Shown here one piece after another: positions 1 to 8,337 of a DNA stretch of 38,088 nt. Under the pieces are notes generated by a model, which was given only the letters and a program-made list of their open reading frames with translations, was not told where the DNA came from and ran no database searches. Position numbers and translations under genes: made by a program. Positions within the stretch are counted from its first letter, which is position 1. Every line of letters begins with the position of its first letter. Source of the DNA: a virus; the IMG/VR virus record IMGVR_UViG_3300005435_000034, positions 1 to 38,088 of that record; one strand, 5' to 3'.

Positions 1-2
1 GA

Positions 3-362
3 CTGGCTTCAACTTCCTACGTCGCCCCCGACAACGCCGACATTGCCCTTATCGCCGGCAAGCTGCCCGTCAACAACATTGCCGACGAAACCCTGGTCAT
101 AAGTGCCACGAACGCAATCCTCAGTGCCGTAGGAACGCCCATGCAGGCCGGCACCGTGGTCCACATTAATACGACCGACGCCATACCGACCACAGGTAAT
201 ACGGCCAACAGTATCGCCGACTGCTTAAACGCCGCCCGTGCCCAGGGGTTTGGGCCGTGGAAAATCGTCGGCAACAATCTGAGCCTCTACGCCCCCGACG
301 GCGTTACCGTGGTCCACAGCTTCACCCTCGACAACGGCGTTAACTCCACCCAGCGCACCTAA
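3..362 (+). CDS. Phage tail-type structural protein, 3' part (5' end outside window)
   Basis: The reading frame is open from the first bases of the window, so the start lies upstream; 119 residues and the stop are visible. The segment YVAPDNADIALIAGKL near the beginning resembles the xAPDNAxIxxI element common in tail-fibre and other distal virion proteins of tailed phages. The rest is rich in Asn, Thr, Ala and Val (for example LYAPDGVTVVHSF), as expected for a beta-rich fibre or baseplate segment. The next gene begins 3 nt after the stop and also looks structural. An ATG at 141 in this frame is probably internal, because the coding pattern continues upstream of it. Exact virion role is unknown. 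Confidence 0.6.
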   Translation: MASTSYVAPDNADIALIAGKLPVNNIADETLVISATNAILSAVGTPMQAGTVVHINTTDAIPTTGNTANSIADCLNAARAQGFGPWKIVGNNLSLYAPDGVTVVHSFTLDNGVNSTQRT

Positions 363-365
363 TCC

Positions 366-866
366 ATGTCGATTATCACAGCGGGTTACGGCGGCCGGAT
401 CATTACCCAGGGCTACGGGTCCGCCTTCGTCAACCCCGTTTGCGTGGTAAAGGTGCCGGTATCTAGTAGCCGTCTCGTCTCCCTACTCGTTTCCAGTAGC
501 CGCGTGGTCCAAGTTCCCGTGGGGTGCCCCGTGATTGAAACGACCCTGAAGATTCCACGCGGCCAAACCCGCGTCTGGCAACTGGCCTACGTGACGCCCA
601 CAAACATTACGGGCAACAACTACACCTTCACCGCCCGCGACCTGTACGGCAATATTCTCTTTCAGGTATCGACCCAGGGTAGCGTCGTCGGCATCGTCAT
701 AACGGACCAGTTAAACGGCGTCCTCCAGGTCACGGTCACGAGTGCCATGTCCTTGGTCCCCGAACAGGAAGGCACCTGGGACTGTTGGCGCACCGACCTC
801 GGTTACGAAGACCAAATCGGCAAGGGTGCCTTGCTCGTTACCGAAAGCGTTCTCAACTACGGCTGA
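366..866 (+). CDS. Probable phage structural (tail or baseplate) protein
   Basis: 166 residues. The N-terminus (about 1-20) is Gly/Tyr-rich, followed by a near-repeat (SRLVSLLVSSSRVVQV, about 35-50), then a beta-rich domain (about 55-166) starting LKIPRGQTRVWQLAYV and containing RDLYGNILFQVS and EQEGTWDCWRTDL. The run from the polarised-residue start to the EGxW element resembles small immunoglobulin-like or upper-baseplate domains of phage virion proteins. No signal peptide or membrane segment. It sits between a tail-type gene and a small Cys-containing phage protein, and the next start codon overlaps its stop. The structural role is inferred from composition and position. Confidence 0.5.
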   Translation: MSIITAGYGGRIITQGYGSAFVNPVCVVKVPVSSSRLVSLLVSSSRVVQVPVGCPVIETTLKIPRGQTRVWQLAYVTPTNITGNNYTFTARDLYGNILFQVSTQGSVVGIVITDQLNGVLQVTVTSAMSLVPEQEGTWDCWRTDLGYEDQIGKGALLVTESVLNYG

Positions 867-1069
867 TGAAACTGGGAACGCTACTGGAGACGGCCCTTAG
901 CCAAGTGGGACTGACCGAGGAAAAAGTGTCCGGCTGGCTCGGTAAACCCTGCCACTGTAAGGAGCGTAAGGAAAAGCTCGACCGGCTCTCCCTCTGGGCG
1001 GCCCAGACGGTCAGACGCCGTATGCCGCCCGGACTCGCCCGCGACTATCTGGAGCAAATTCTCTCGTGA
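866..1069 (+). CDS. Small phage protein with CxCxxR motif
   Basis: 67 residues, starting at an ATG that overlaps the TGA of the preceding gene (TGATG), which favours translational coupling and decides against an upstream in-frame start at 785. It contains GKPCHCKERKEKLDRL (about residues 27-42), a CxC-xxR-xxxL pattern I associate with small conserved phage proteins found next to tail or glycosylation genes; function unknown. The rest is a predicted helical, basic C-terminus. The next gene, a glycosyltransferase, overlaps by 4 nt (GTGA). Confidence 0.6.
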   Translation: MKLGTLLETALSQVGLTEEKVSGWLGKPCHCKERKEKLDRLSLWAAQTVRRRMPPGLARDYLEQILS

Positions 1070-2148
1070 ACGAACTGAGCCTAAAGCCCCGGACCATAGC
1101 CGACATTATCCGTAGTACCGGCCCGGCCGAACACCTGCCGGAGCTACCGGCACCCGACTACGCCCGGCCCAAGACGGAAGAGAAGGGCCGAATCGTCCTG
1201 GCCGTCAAGAGTATGCAGGACCACATGACCGACGAAGGCTGGCAGATTTGTCTGGGGCTACAGCTATCTTTTTATAACCTCGTGGGCCACGGGCTACACC
1301 CGAACCTTACCGACGTGCCGGAAATTTTGCGCCGAATGAACCCCGGCGTGGTGGTGGTACAGGATAAACGAGAGTGGGACGTGAGGGCCGGCGACTTCCG
1401 CGACCAGAGGGCACGCTTTTACGGTATCGAGTGTCTCAAAGACCGTCCCGAAATCTTCAGGCTCACGGTACTAAAAGACGCACACCAGAGACCCCACTAC
1501 CACCGCCAATCGGCCGAAGAAATTGGCTGCCACGGCTGGATAATCTACTACCACCCGCAACTGGTCTCCCACTTCGCCCCCTACGTCCGGCCCAAACACC
1601 TTGTCCGTACCTACCACAGCCTGGACCAAAGGCTCGTGCCGCCCTTTAACTACAAGGACCGCAAGGGGGCAATACTATCCGGCGCGGTCAGTCGTACCCA
1701 TTACCCCCTACGCTGTCGGCTTGTAAACGACACCTACAAAGGCCACTTACCCCAGGTCACGGTACTACCCCACCCCGGCTATCACCGCCAAGGCTGCCAA
1801 ACGGCGACGTACCTGCAAACCTTAAACTACTACAAGGTTGCCATTTGCACGTCCTCGGTTTACGGTTACGCCCTCCGAAAGATTATCGAGGCCACGGCCT
1901 GTGGCTGTGTCGTCGTCACCGACCTGCCTGCCGACGACGTACTACCCGGTATCGACGCCAACTTGGTTCGAATCCACCCGGACACCCCCAGCGAGGAACT
2001 ATCGGACCTCCTGTCCTACCTTTACCGTAGCTATAATCACGAAAAGCAGTACCTTTTATCTTTGGCGGCCAAGCGTTATTACAACTGGCAGGACGTGGGG
2101 GCTAGACTGGCCCACGATATTGAAGAACTGAGGAGCAACTATCCGTGA
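1066..2148 (+). CDS. Glycosyltransferase, GT-B fold (GT1/GT4-like)
   Basis: 360 residues, GTG start overlapping the previous stop. The C-terminal third carries the nucleotide-sugar-binding signature of GT-B glycosyltransferases: KIIEATACGCVVVTDLPADD (an E-x-ACGC element, about residues 267-286) followed by helices ending at YYNWQDVGARLAHDIE. The N-terminal half is less recognisable and includes a block rich in His and Tyr. It would transfer a sugar to an unidentified acceptor. It is translationally coupled to a methyltransferase downstream and is one of two glycosyltransferases in the 1066-4544 cassette. Candidate targets are tail or capsid proteins, or host surface glycans; this cannot be decided from sequence. 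Confidence 0.7.
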   Translation: MNELSLKPRTIADIIRSTGPAEHLPELPAPDYARPKTEEKGRIVLAVKSMQDHMTDEGWQICLGLQLSFYNLVGHGLHPNLTDVPEILRRMNPGVVVVQDKREWDVRAGDFRDQRARFYGIECLKDRPEIFRLTVLKDAHQRPHYHRQSAEEIGCHGWIIYYHPQLVSHFAPYVRPKHLVRTYHSLDQRLVPPFNYKDRKGAILSGAVSRTHYPLRCRLVNDTYKGHLPQVTVLPHPGYHRQGCQTATYLQTLNYYKVAICTSSVYGYALRKIIEATACGCVVVTDLPADDVLPGIDANLVRIHPDTPSEELSDLLSYLYRSYNHEKQYLLSLAAKRYYNWQDVGARLAHDIEELRSNYP

Positions 2149-2744
2149 CACTGCTACTGGCCGACTTCAGGGATCGAGAGAACTTTGGGCCGTTTCTATC
2201 CCGGCGCGGACTAAACGGATCGGCCGTGGAAATCGGTACGCACCGAGCACACTTCACACACGCCTTCCTGGTCCGGTGGAACGGTAGGCTACTTTACTGT
2301 GTGGACCCTTACACCACGCCGCCCGGTTACGAGGGACAGGCCGACGACCTGAAACGCCTCTGGAAGACCGACGGCGACCGCGACAAGGATTACCGCCACG
2401 CCAAGGATAAACTGTCCTGGCTCGCCCCCCGCTACACGTTCGTCAGGAAATGCTCCCACGAAGCCGCTCCGACATTTCTTAACAACTCGCTCGACTTCGT
2501 GTATCTGGACGGCGACCACCGCCGCGACATGGTTCGCCACGACCTACTGCTCTGGTGGCCCAAGGTGAAGTCCGGCGGCATCATTGCCGGACACGACTTT
2601 ATCTGTCCGGGGGAACCCGGTGGCGGCTGGGGCAAAGATATACAAATGGCCGTCCACGACTTTACAATGGGCACCGGCTCGGACGTATACCTCGTACCGG
2701 AGACGAAGGCCGAGCCGTGGTCGTTCTATATCGAGAAACCATAG
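2145..2744 (+). CDS. Class I SAM-dependent methyltransferase
   Basis: 199 residues, GTG start overlapping the glycosyltransferase stop by 4 nt. The Rossmann motif I region is visible as AVEIGTHRAHFTHAFL (about residues 27-42), with the acidic end of strand 2 in YCVDPY (about 50-55) and a later motif DFVYLDGDHRRDMV (about 117-130). Next comes SGGIIAGHDF, typical of the Methyltransf_24 (FkbM/cephalosporin hydroxylase-like) group that often modifies sugars. Its position between a glycosyltransferase and a radical SAM enzyme suggests glycan or small-molecule methylation rather than DNA methylation, and no DNA-methylase DPPY motif is seen. Confidence 0.75.
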   Translation: MTLLLADFRDRENFGPFLSRRGLNGSAVEIGTHRAHFTHAFLVRWNGRLLYCVDPYTTPPGYEGQADDLKRLWKTDGDRDKDYRHAKDKLSWLAPRYTFVRKCSHEAAPTFLNNSLDFVYLDGDHRRDMVRHDLLLWWPKVKSGGIIAGHDFICPGEPGGGWGKDIQMAVHDFTMGTGSDVYLVPETKAEPWSFYIEKP

Positions 2745-2754
2745 GAGCAAAGTC

Positions 2755-3762
2755 GTGAACGAACAGGAATGTCTGTCCCGTATGAAGGCTCCCGGCGACA
2801 AGAGGCCGGGTAAGTTCCGCGACGGCGTTATCCAGGTCTGGGTGACCCGTGCCTGTGACAAGTCTTGCTGGGGCTGTACCCAGGGCAGTAACTTGGCCGG
2901 CAAGCCCGGCTTCATAACGCCGGAGCAATACGAACAAGCCCTCATTTCCCTCAAGGGCTACTGGGGCGTCGTCGGCATGTTCGGGGGCAACCCTACCATG
3001 CACCCCCAGTTCCCGGAGCTTTGCAAAATCCTCCGTAAGTACGTCCCATTCGAGCAACGGGGCCTATGGTCCAACCACCCCAGAGGCCACGGAAAGGTCA
3101 TGGCCCAAACCTTTAACCCGCGCTACTCGAACCTCAACGTCCACATGGACCAAGCCGCCTACAACGAGTTTAAACGCGACTGGCCCACGTCCAACCCCTT
3201 CGGCCTCCAATCTGACAGCCGCCACAGTCCGCCCTTTGTCGCCATGAAAGACGTAATCGCCGACGAAGGAAAGCGGTGGGAGCTTATCTCCAACTGTGAC
3301 ATTAACCAGCACTGGTCGGCCATGATTGGCGTGTTCCGGGGCGAGCTTCGGGCGTGGTTTTGTGAGATTGCCGGGGCACAGGCCATGCTCCACCAGGACG
3401 AACCCGACTATCCCGACACGGGCCTAGACCCAACCCATTACTACCTACCCAGCCACATATCTTGTAAAGAGGCGAATAATCCTAACTTGTACGTAAGGTG
3501 GTGGCAGCTACCAATGTCCTCTTTTTCGGACCAAGTACGAAAGCACTGTCACGAGTGCGGTGTACCCCTCCGAGGCTTCGGCCAACTCAGCCAGTCGGAA
3601 CGTCCCGAACAGGCGAGCCGGACGCACGAAGCCGTCTACCGCTCCAAGAGACGAAGACCGCTGGAACTGGTAGAGGAGTCATGGCAGCTACGCGGCCACG
3701 TACCGAGGGTCATTGACTACGTGAAAAATGGGGGAATGAAACAGTCATGCGAGCAATCCTAG
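2755..3762 (+). CDS. Radical SAM enzyme with extra C-terminal cysteines
   Basis: 335 residues from the GTG at 2755, chosen because AGGAGC lies just upstream; an in-frame ATG at 2584 would overlap the methyltransferase by 161 nt. The [4Fe-4S] cluster motif CDKSCWGC (C34, C38, C41; CxxxCxxC) defines the radical SAM superfamily. It is followed by a GGNPTMHP element (about 75-82), a version of the GGEPTLxP motif. The C-terminal half has further cysteines (WFCEI, SCKEA, KHCHECG) that could form a SPASM-like auxiliary cluster site. The substrate is unknown. Being embedded among glycosyltransferases and a methyltransferase suggests modification of a sugar or of a virion protein. The stop overlaps the next gene by 16 nt. 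Confidence 0.8.
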   Translation: MNEQECLSRMKAPGDKRPGKFRDGVIQVWVTRACDKSCWGCTQGSNLAGKPGFITPEQYEQALISLKGYWGVVGMFGGNPTMHPQFPELCKILRKYVPFEQRGLWSNHPRGHGKVMAQTFNPRYSNLNVHMDQAAYNEFKRDWPTSNPFGLQSDSRHSPPFVAMKDVIADEGKRWELISNCDINQHWSAMIGVFRGELRAWFCEIAGAQAMLHQDEPDYPDTGLDPTHYYLPSHISCKEANNPNLYVRWWQLPMSSFSDQVRKHCHECGVPLRGFGQLSQSERPEQASRTHEAVYRSKRRRPLELVEESWQLRGHVPRVIDYVKNGGMKQSCEQS

Positions 3763-4544
3763 TGTGCGTGGACTTTCACGACTTCCTCGCCCTGACTCTG
3801 CCCTACAACCAACACCACTTTAAGGAAATCTGGGTGGTGACGAGTCCCAGAGACGAAAAGACGCAAGCCCTCTGCGAACACTTCCGCTCGCTCAAGCTTC
3901 CCGTGCGAACGGTGGTAACGGACCTGTTCTACGACCAGGGCGCGGAATTTAACAAGTGGGCCGCCCTGGAACACGGACTCGATTGCATGGGCCGGGAGGG
4001 TTGGCTCACGATCATGGACGCCGACATTTTATGGCCCCACGGTGCCCTCCTGGGTACATACGCCTCCGACAAGGTGTGTGGGTTTCTCTACACTCCCAAA
4101 CGCCGAATGCTCGAAAACGTCCACGGGCCGAACCTGCCCCCCGAAGAAGACTGGTCCCGCTACCCCTACCACCGCTACCAACTGGAGTGGTCGGGCTATA
4201 GCCAAATCTTCCACGCACAAGACCCGCACCTGGGTAAACCGCCCTGGCACGAAACGAACTGGCGACACGCGGGCGGCGCGGATTCCTCGTTTCAGAACAA
4301 GTGGCCCAAAGAGCGTAAGCTCCGACCCAATTTTGAAGTGCTTCACCTGGGGGAGTCCGGTCTTAACTGGTGTGGTCGGGTATCCCCCTACCTCGGTGGT
4401 GAGCGACCCGAAGAAGCAGCCTATCGTCAACAACGTCTCCTCAGCTACTTCCGCCAGCGGCAAGCCTGCCCCCCGGAACGGAAGTACCTCCCGGAGAAGC
4501 TACCGAAACCTTCGTACACTACTGAACACATGCCCCCCGGCTGA
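3747..4544 (+). CDS. Glycosyltransferase-like protein, GT-A fold with DxD motif
   Basis: 265 residues; the ATG lies 16 nt inside the radical SAM gene. It begins with a nucleotide-sugar-type strand (MRAILVCVDFHDF) and a second strand with EIWVVTSPRDEKT. The metal-binding DxD motif is clear in WLTIMDADILWP (about residues 86-97), preceded by a helix with EFNKWAALEHGL, a layout typical of GT-A glycosyltransferases of phage and bacterial surface-modification clusters. No transmembrane segment, so it is likely cytoplasmic. It closes the 1066-4544 modification cassette and is followed by hairpin terminators. Confidence 0.65.
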   Translation: MRAILVCVDFHDFLALTLPYNQHHFKEIWVVTSPRDEKTQALCEHFRSLKLPVRTVVTDLFYDQGAEFNKWAALEHGLDCMGREGWLTIMDADILWPHGALLGTYASDKVCGFLYTPKRRMLENVHGPNLPPEEDWSRYPYHRYQLEWSGYSQIFHAQDPHLGKPPWHETNWRHAGGADSSFQNKWPKERKLRPNFEVLHLGESGLNWCGRVSPYLGGERPEEAAYRQQRLLSYFRQRQACPPERKYLPEKLPKPSYTTEHMPPG

Positions 4545-4652
4545 CGGCTCTGCTCCTCCGTCTGTCCGCATAAATGCCCGGCCACCGGCAGCGGGGCAGG
4601 GGGTATGTGCAAAATCGCTCCAGATTCGCTCAGGACCGTTCCCTAAAACAAA

Positions 4653-4690
4653 ACCGGCCCACCTGTCCTTGGTGAGCCGGTCTCGTTCTT
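4653..4690 (+). terminator. Probable intrinsic terminator after the modification cassette
   Basis: Stem ACCGGC (4653-4658) pairs with GCCGGT (4676-4681), and an inner ACC/GGT extends it. It is followed by the T-rich TCTCGTTCTT and preceded by an A-rich stretch, so it may work in both directions. It lies 110 nt past the stop at 4544. Confidence 0.6.
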
Positions 4691-4831
4691 GGTGTGTCTG
4701 GTGCGATTTACGGGCTATAGCACTTGTACAGTTAACAGGCTTACAGTATCCTGTCCGGGCGTCAAAATGGCAGCCAGAAGTTGGCCGACGACGGCTCGGT
4801 TGTCTTCCGGCTCACCGAGGGCCAGGGCGAC

Positions 4832-4859
4832 AGCCCCACCCTTTTTAGGGGGCGGGGCT
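4832..4859. terminator. GC-rich hairpin, probable terminator for the minus-strand helicase gene
   Basis: AGCCCC (4832-4837) pairs with GGGGCT (4854-4859), and an inner CCC/GGG closes a T-rich loop. It lies 16 nt past the stop of the minus-strand helicase. The downstream T-run on the minus strand is poor, so termination strength is uncertain. Confidence 0.45.
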
Positions 4860-4875
4860 TTCTGCCCTTTGACTC

Positions 4876-6702
4876 TCAGTACACAAACACCAGTTCGTGA
4901 ATGGCACGGGTAATGGCCACGTAGCATAGGTTCTGCTCCTGTTCCAGTTCCCACTCGGCCTTGGCCATCGGGTGCGGGCAGGGACCGTTAAAGGGTCGCA
5001 GGAAGAACACGCGCTCGGCTTCCAGCCCCTTGGCCTTATGAATCGAGCTAAAGCGAACGGCCTTACCCGTGGCGTCGTCGGTAAAGAGCGATTCGATTTC
5101 GGAAATCACGTCCTGGGCCGTCTTACTCTTATCGCCCTCGCTGGCGAAGCAGACGAGACAATCATGCTTATCCTGTAGAGCGATGAGCTTGTTCTCGTTG
5201 GGGTACTTTTTCTTACGCTCCTTTTCCTGTTCGGTCTCCAGCCACTCGGCCAAGTCTTCGACCAAAAGGCTCGCCAAACGGTCGCAAGGCTTCACGGGCT
5301 TACACAACTTCTCCACGAGCTTCACGAGTCCTTGCCCAATGTCGCGACCCTGGATCGTAGCCTTGATCCGGCGACGGAGGAATCGGAAGCACTCGCGGAC
5401 CAGGGGGGCGTTGACGCGGCAGAGGATAAAGTCGCCCGGCTTGACCTTGGAGCAGTAGCTCTGCTCCCAGGGAACCTCGACTTCCGCCCCGTCACGCTTC
5501 ACGACCGAGAACAACGCTTCATAAATCAGCCCTTCCGGGTTCGTCTCGAAAGCCCCGAAGTCTTCCACGTACTGGTTGGCCGCACTGACAATCGCCTTGC
5601 CACAGCGACGGGTAAAGGTCAGGGGCAGTTCCTTGCAACCACGAGCAGTTTTTTCGAGCTTGGTCTTCATGTTAGCCATGCTCTTACTGTCCGCGCCGGC
5701 GAAGCCGTAAATGGCCTGGCGGTCGTCGCCGACCATGATAAGGCGGTCGCCCGCTTTCATGGCCAAAGCCTGTTGGCAGGGCGACAAGTCCTGTGCTTCG
5801 TCAACGAGCAACAGGTCGTACTTTGGCATACCGAGGTTGTTCTTGACCGGCAGCCAAATCATGTCGTCAAAGGTGATCTTACCCTGACGGCGGGGGTCCG
5901 CCATACGGCTCATAACCTGGGGGACAAGCTCCATGACCTTCTCGCGGCCACCGTTCATCTCGACTTCAAAGTAATCGGCCACGTAGTCAATGTTATCCTC
6001 GGTCGGTTCCAAGAGGTTGACCTTGAGAAGCCGGACCAACTCGTTCGTGGCCTGAACCACGGGACTATAGCGTTTGCGAAGCTCCTCCGCAGTTACGTTT
6101 AGAAGCTCCTGTACCAAGTCCCACACGACCCACTGATTCGGCTCAAGCCGGCCATAAGCTTTCATGACGGCCTTGAAACCCATACTGTGCATGGTCATGG
6201 CGTCACAGCCCTGGGGAACGCGGGCCTGAAGCTCCGTAGCGATACTTTTGTTAAAGGCGACGAAGCAAATGGTACGTGGCTTCCTGCCCTCGCACATGGC
6301 CTCCCAAATCGCCTTCTGTTGCTTGCTGGGCGTGAACTTCGACGGCTGGCCCTTGACGGCCTTAAGACCTTCAACGAGCGTCGTGGTCTTACCCGAACCA
6401 GCGCGGGCCATGACCATAAGATGCGGGGCCAGGTTTGCGGCCAAATGGTCAACGAAGCTGTTGGCCATAGGCATTACGTTTTGCAGTCCGGCCAGAAGAC
6501 CCGTGGTCTTCGCCTTGACGGTCCCGGTCTTCTTCGGCATGGCCTTCTCCCCACAGCCCTCGTGAACGCCCTCCCTGAGCGAGTACAGGGGCTTGCCACA
6601 GATATTGCAAGTGAAGGGAACGTGTCCGCCGCAGTCCTCGCAAACTTCGCCGGCCGAGTTGTTCCCGCAACCTTCGTTTTCCAGTACACACCAAGTAGAC
6701 AT
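4876..6702 (-). CDS. UvrD/Rep-type superfamily 1 DNA helicase with N-terminal zinc-finger region
   Basis: 608 residues. Helicase motifs in order: Walker A ARAGSGKTTT (about 99-108), motif II LLLVDEAQDLSP, motif III MVGDDRQAIYGFAGAD, motif V FSSIHKAKGLEAERVF, and motif VI LCYVAITRA near the C-terminus. This is the full UvrD/PcrA order, in a protein shorter than bacterial UvrD (about 720). The first 55 residues carry cysteine pairs (CEDCGG, CNICGK) that look like a zinc-binding extension not usual in UvrD. It would unwind DNA 3'-5' during replication or recombination. AAAGGAG precedes the ATG, and a consensus promoter with the shared 15-bp operator lies directly upstream. Confidence 0.92.
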   Translation of the reverse strand: MSTWCVLENEGCGNNSAGEVCEDCGGHVPFTCNICGKPLYSLREGVHEGCGEKAMPKKTGTVKAKTTGLLAGLQNVMPMANSFVDHLAANLAPHLMVMARAGSGKTTTLVEGLKAVKGQPSKFTPSKQQKAIWEAMCEGRKPRTICFVAFNKSIATELQARVPQGCDAMTMHSMGFKAVMKAYGRLEPNQWVVWDLVQELLNVTAEELRKRYSPVVQATNELVRLLKVNLLEPTEDNIDYVADYFEVEMNGGREKVMELVPQVMSRMADPRRQGKITFDDMIWLPVKNNLGMPKYDLLLVDEAQDLSPCQQALAMKAGDRLIMVGDDRQAIYGFAGADSKSMANMKTKLEKTARGCKELPLTFTRRCGKAIVSAANQYVEDFGAFETNPEGLIYEALFSVVKRDGAEVEVPWEQSYCSKVKPGDFILCRVNAPLVRECFRFLRRRIKATIQGRDIGQGLVKLVEKLCKPVKPCDRLASLLVEDLAEWLETEQEKERKKKYPNENKLIALQDKHDCLVCFASEGDKSKTAQDVISEIESLFTDDATGKAVRFSSIHKAKGLEAERVFFLRPFNGPCPHPMAKAEWELEQEQNLCYVAITRAIHELVFVY

Positions 6703-6743
6703 GACTTGCTCCTTTAAGGTTCGCCCCTCTCTGTCTAAAGATA

Positions 6744-6772
6744 ATTATAGTGAGTATACTACTCGGCGTCAA
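6744..6772 (-). promoter_or_regulatory. Sigma-70 promoter for the helicase gene, with AGTGAGTATACTACT element in the spacer
   Basis: On the minus strand TTGACG (6772-6767), a 17-nt spacer and TATAAT (6749-6744) give an almost perfect promoter. The 15-bp element AGTGAGTATACTACT occupies 6749-6763, mostly between the two hexamers and in the opposite orientation to transcription. That suggests an operator rather than simply a -10 box. Confidence 0.8.
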
Positions 6773-6773
6773 G

Positions 6774-6810
6774 AAAAAAAGAGAAGGGCCGGCATTTTTG
6801 CGCCGGCCCT
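6774..6810 (-). terminator. Intrinsic terminator of the minus-strand ParB-like gene
   Basis: AGGGCCGGC (6785-6793) pairs perfectly with GCCGGCCCT (6802-6810). On the minus strand the stem is followed by CTTCTC and a T-run (6780-6774). It lies 34 nt past the stop of the gene ending at 6844. Confidence 0.85.
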
Positions 6811-6843
6811 CCCGGAGCGGTTGTACAGCTAGTGGACGGGTGC

Positions 6844-8292
6844 TTAGTCGAGGTTCGGCGAGCGGTAGGCTCCCGCCGCCGCGTCGTTCTCGGCCTTGAT
6901 CTTCTGAGCCTCGGCTTCCACGTCCTCTTGGCTCACGTCGGCCTTGACTTCCTCCGTGCCGATTTCCTCCTCTTCGTCACTTACCTCCATGTCGCCCGAT
7001 TCCGACCCCTGGTCAATACCGCCGGCCGTAACGTCTTCGGCCAGGACGAAACCTCCGTTAGACTTGGCGCGGTATTCGAGCTTGAAGTCTCCCTTGGTCG
7101 GGTTCTTCTCTCCTCCCAAGAACACCTTCCAGGCGTTACAGAGGTGGGCAACCTTGTCCGCCTCGGTACTGGCCGAGTCCGTCCAGACGTTGGCCAAAGC
7201 CTTGCCGTCCTCGCTGTCGGGCGAGTCCACCGGCTTTTGCACCGTCCGCAGCGGCTTAACGAATCGGTCTTCCTTGAAGTCTGCGCCGGCCAGAATGGTC
7301 CAGAACTCCTTGGCCTTTTCCCAGTTGTCCCAGTTTAGGCCGCGTTCCGACCGTTCCGACAGGCCGGTTTCCTTGTCGGCCTTCGGGTTACGGTAGGCCG
7401 AACCGTCGGACGAACTACACCCCATGAGGTAGCAGAGTCCGGCCGCCACGCCCAAACCCACCCAACGGCCGGGGCCGCCGATACGCCCGCCGTCCTTGCC
7501 CGTGCCGTCTTCCTCAAAGACATGCTGCACGGCTTTCAGAAGGTGTGGGTGCCGGCCCATGAAGGACAGAGACTCCGAGTGCGTCTGGTGACCGTGGAAC
7601 ATGTTCTTGTGCATACCCGTCCGCTTCCACAGAAACTTGATGGCACGCTCCAGAATCTTCGTGATAACTCCGCGCTGTTTCTGGTCGTAACCCAGAAATT
7701 CCGGGCTGCCGTGGAGAATGTCCGACAGCTTACGCGGCCGAACGTTGTCGAGGGTCCGCAAGGTCTCCAGGTCTTCGGGCACGCCTTCGGCGACGGTGCA
7801 TTCGATACTGACCGGCCCGGCCCAGAGCTTTTCCCAGTGTTCGGCTTGGCGGCCCGTGCGGATTTGCTCCGCGAACACCAGTCCGACCAATCGGTGCTGG
7901 CCCGACAGAACGTCCCCCGACGTGCCCAGAATGACGTGCTCGCCGTTAAAGCGCCAGTGGCGGTTGAGAACGTCTTGGCCCAGGGACAAAGCCCACTCCC
8001 TGGAAAACGGACGGTTGCGGCAGTTATAGCGGCAGTAGATTTTCTTTCCCTGCATGTCGAGGAAGTGGAATTCGCCCTTGTCTTCCACTTCCTCCCAGCC
8101 CAAAAGCTCCTTGGCGTCGTCGGCGGTCATGGCCTTTTCGCCGCGCCACTCACGCACCTGGAACTTGTTGAACTTCTGCGGACGGTTGGCCATTTCCTGA
8201 GCGATCTTCTGAGCCTTTCTCTGGGCCTTCTGCCCGGCCTTCTGGCCGTTCTGACCTTGCTTCTGGGCTTTCTTCTTCGTTTTCACCGGCAT
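6844..8292 (-). CDS. ParB/sulfiredoxin-fold domain protein, phage type
   Basis: 482 residues; ATG with AAGGAGC upstream. The N-terminal 30 residues are very Lys/Gln-rich. At about 125-150 the motif GTSGDVLSGQHRLVGL matches the G-x-x-x-DGQHRL box of ParB-like nuclease or sulfiredoxin-fold domains often seen in phages, here with Ser in place of Asp before GQHR. A TLDNVRPRKLSDIL segment follows, as in those relatives. The last 60 residues form a strongly acidic tail (EVSDEEEEIGTEE). Phage ParB-like proteins may be nucleases or DNA-binding regulators; no ParA partner is adjacent. A second, more divergent relative may be encoded at 16499-17443. Confidence 0.6.
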   Translation of the reverse strand: MPVKTKKKAQKQGQNGQKAGQKAQRKAQKIAQEMANRPQKFNKFQVREWRGEKAMTADDAKELLGWEEVEDKGEFHFLDMQGKKIYCRYNCRNRPFSREWALSLGQDVLNRHWRFNGEHVILGTSGDVLSGQHRLVGLVFAEQIRTGRQAEHWEKLWAGPVSIECTVAEGVPEDLETLRTLDNVRPRKLSDILHGSPEFLGYDQKQRGVITKILERAIKFLWKRTGMHKNMFHGHQTHSESLSFMGRHPHLLKAVQHVFEEDGTGKDGGRIGGPGRWVGLGVAAGLCYLMGCSSSDGSAYRNPKADKETGLSERSERGLNWDNWEKAKEFWTILAGADFKEDRFVKPLRTVQKPVDSPDSEDGKALANVWTDSASTEADKVAHLCNAWKVFLGGEKNPTKGDFKLEYRAKSNGGFVLAEDVTAGGIDQGSESGDMEVSDEEEEIGTEEVKADVSQEDVEAEAQKIKAENDAAAGAYRSPNLD

Positions 8293-8337
8293 GATCTTGC
8301 TCCTTAGTAGCGGTTCAAAAAACGTACGAAACTCGAT

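Larger units (their letters stand above)
4545..4875. other. Convergent intergenic region
   Basis: About 330 bp between the plus-strand modification cassette and the minus-strand helicase gene. It holds two strong hairpins (annotated separately) that would stop transcription from either side. Short open frames here (for example one at 4573) lack ribosome-binding sites. I see no RNA gene or promoter. Confidence 0.6.

Noticed and set aside
2584-2754. Longer start for the radical SAM gene at 2584
   Set aside because: It would overlap the methyltransferase by 161 nt in another frame; the GTG at 2755 has a ribosome-binding site and leads directly into the cluster motif.
4545-4875. Possible small genes in the convergent gap (for example 4573 and 4689)
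   Set aside because: No ribosome-binding sites, and both cross terminator hairpins.
5332-6102. Long plus-strand frame (256 codons) inside the helicase gene
   Set aside because: Antisense shadow of a gene with complete helicase motifs; no ribosome-binding site or recognisable domain.
7522-8307. Plus-strand frame of 261 codons opposite the ParB-like gene
   Set aside because: Antisense of a well-supported gene, His/Leu/Arg-rich with no start signal.
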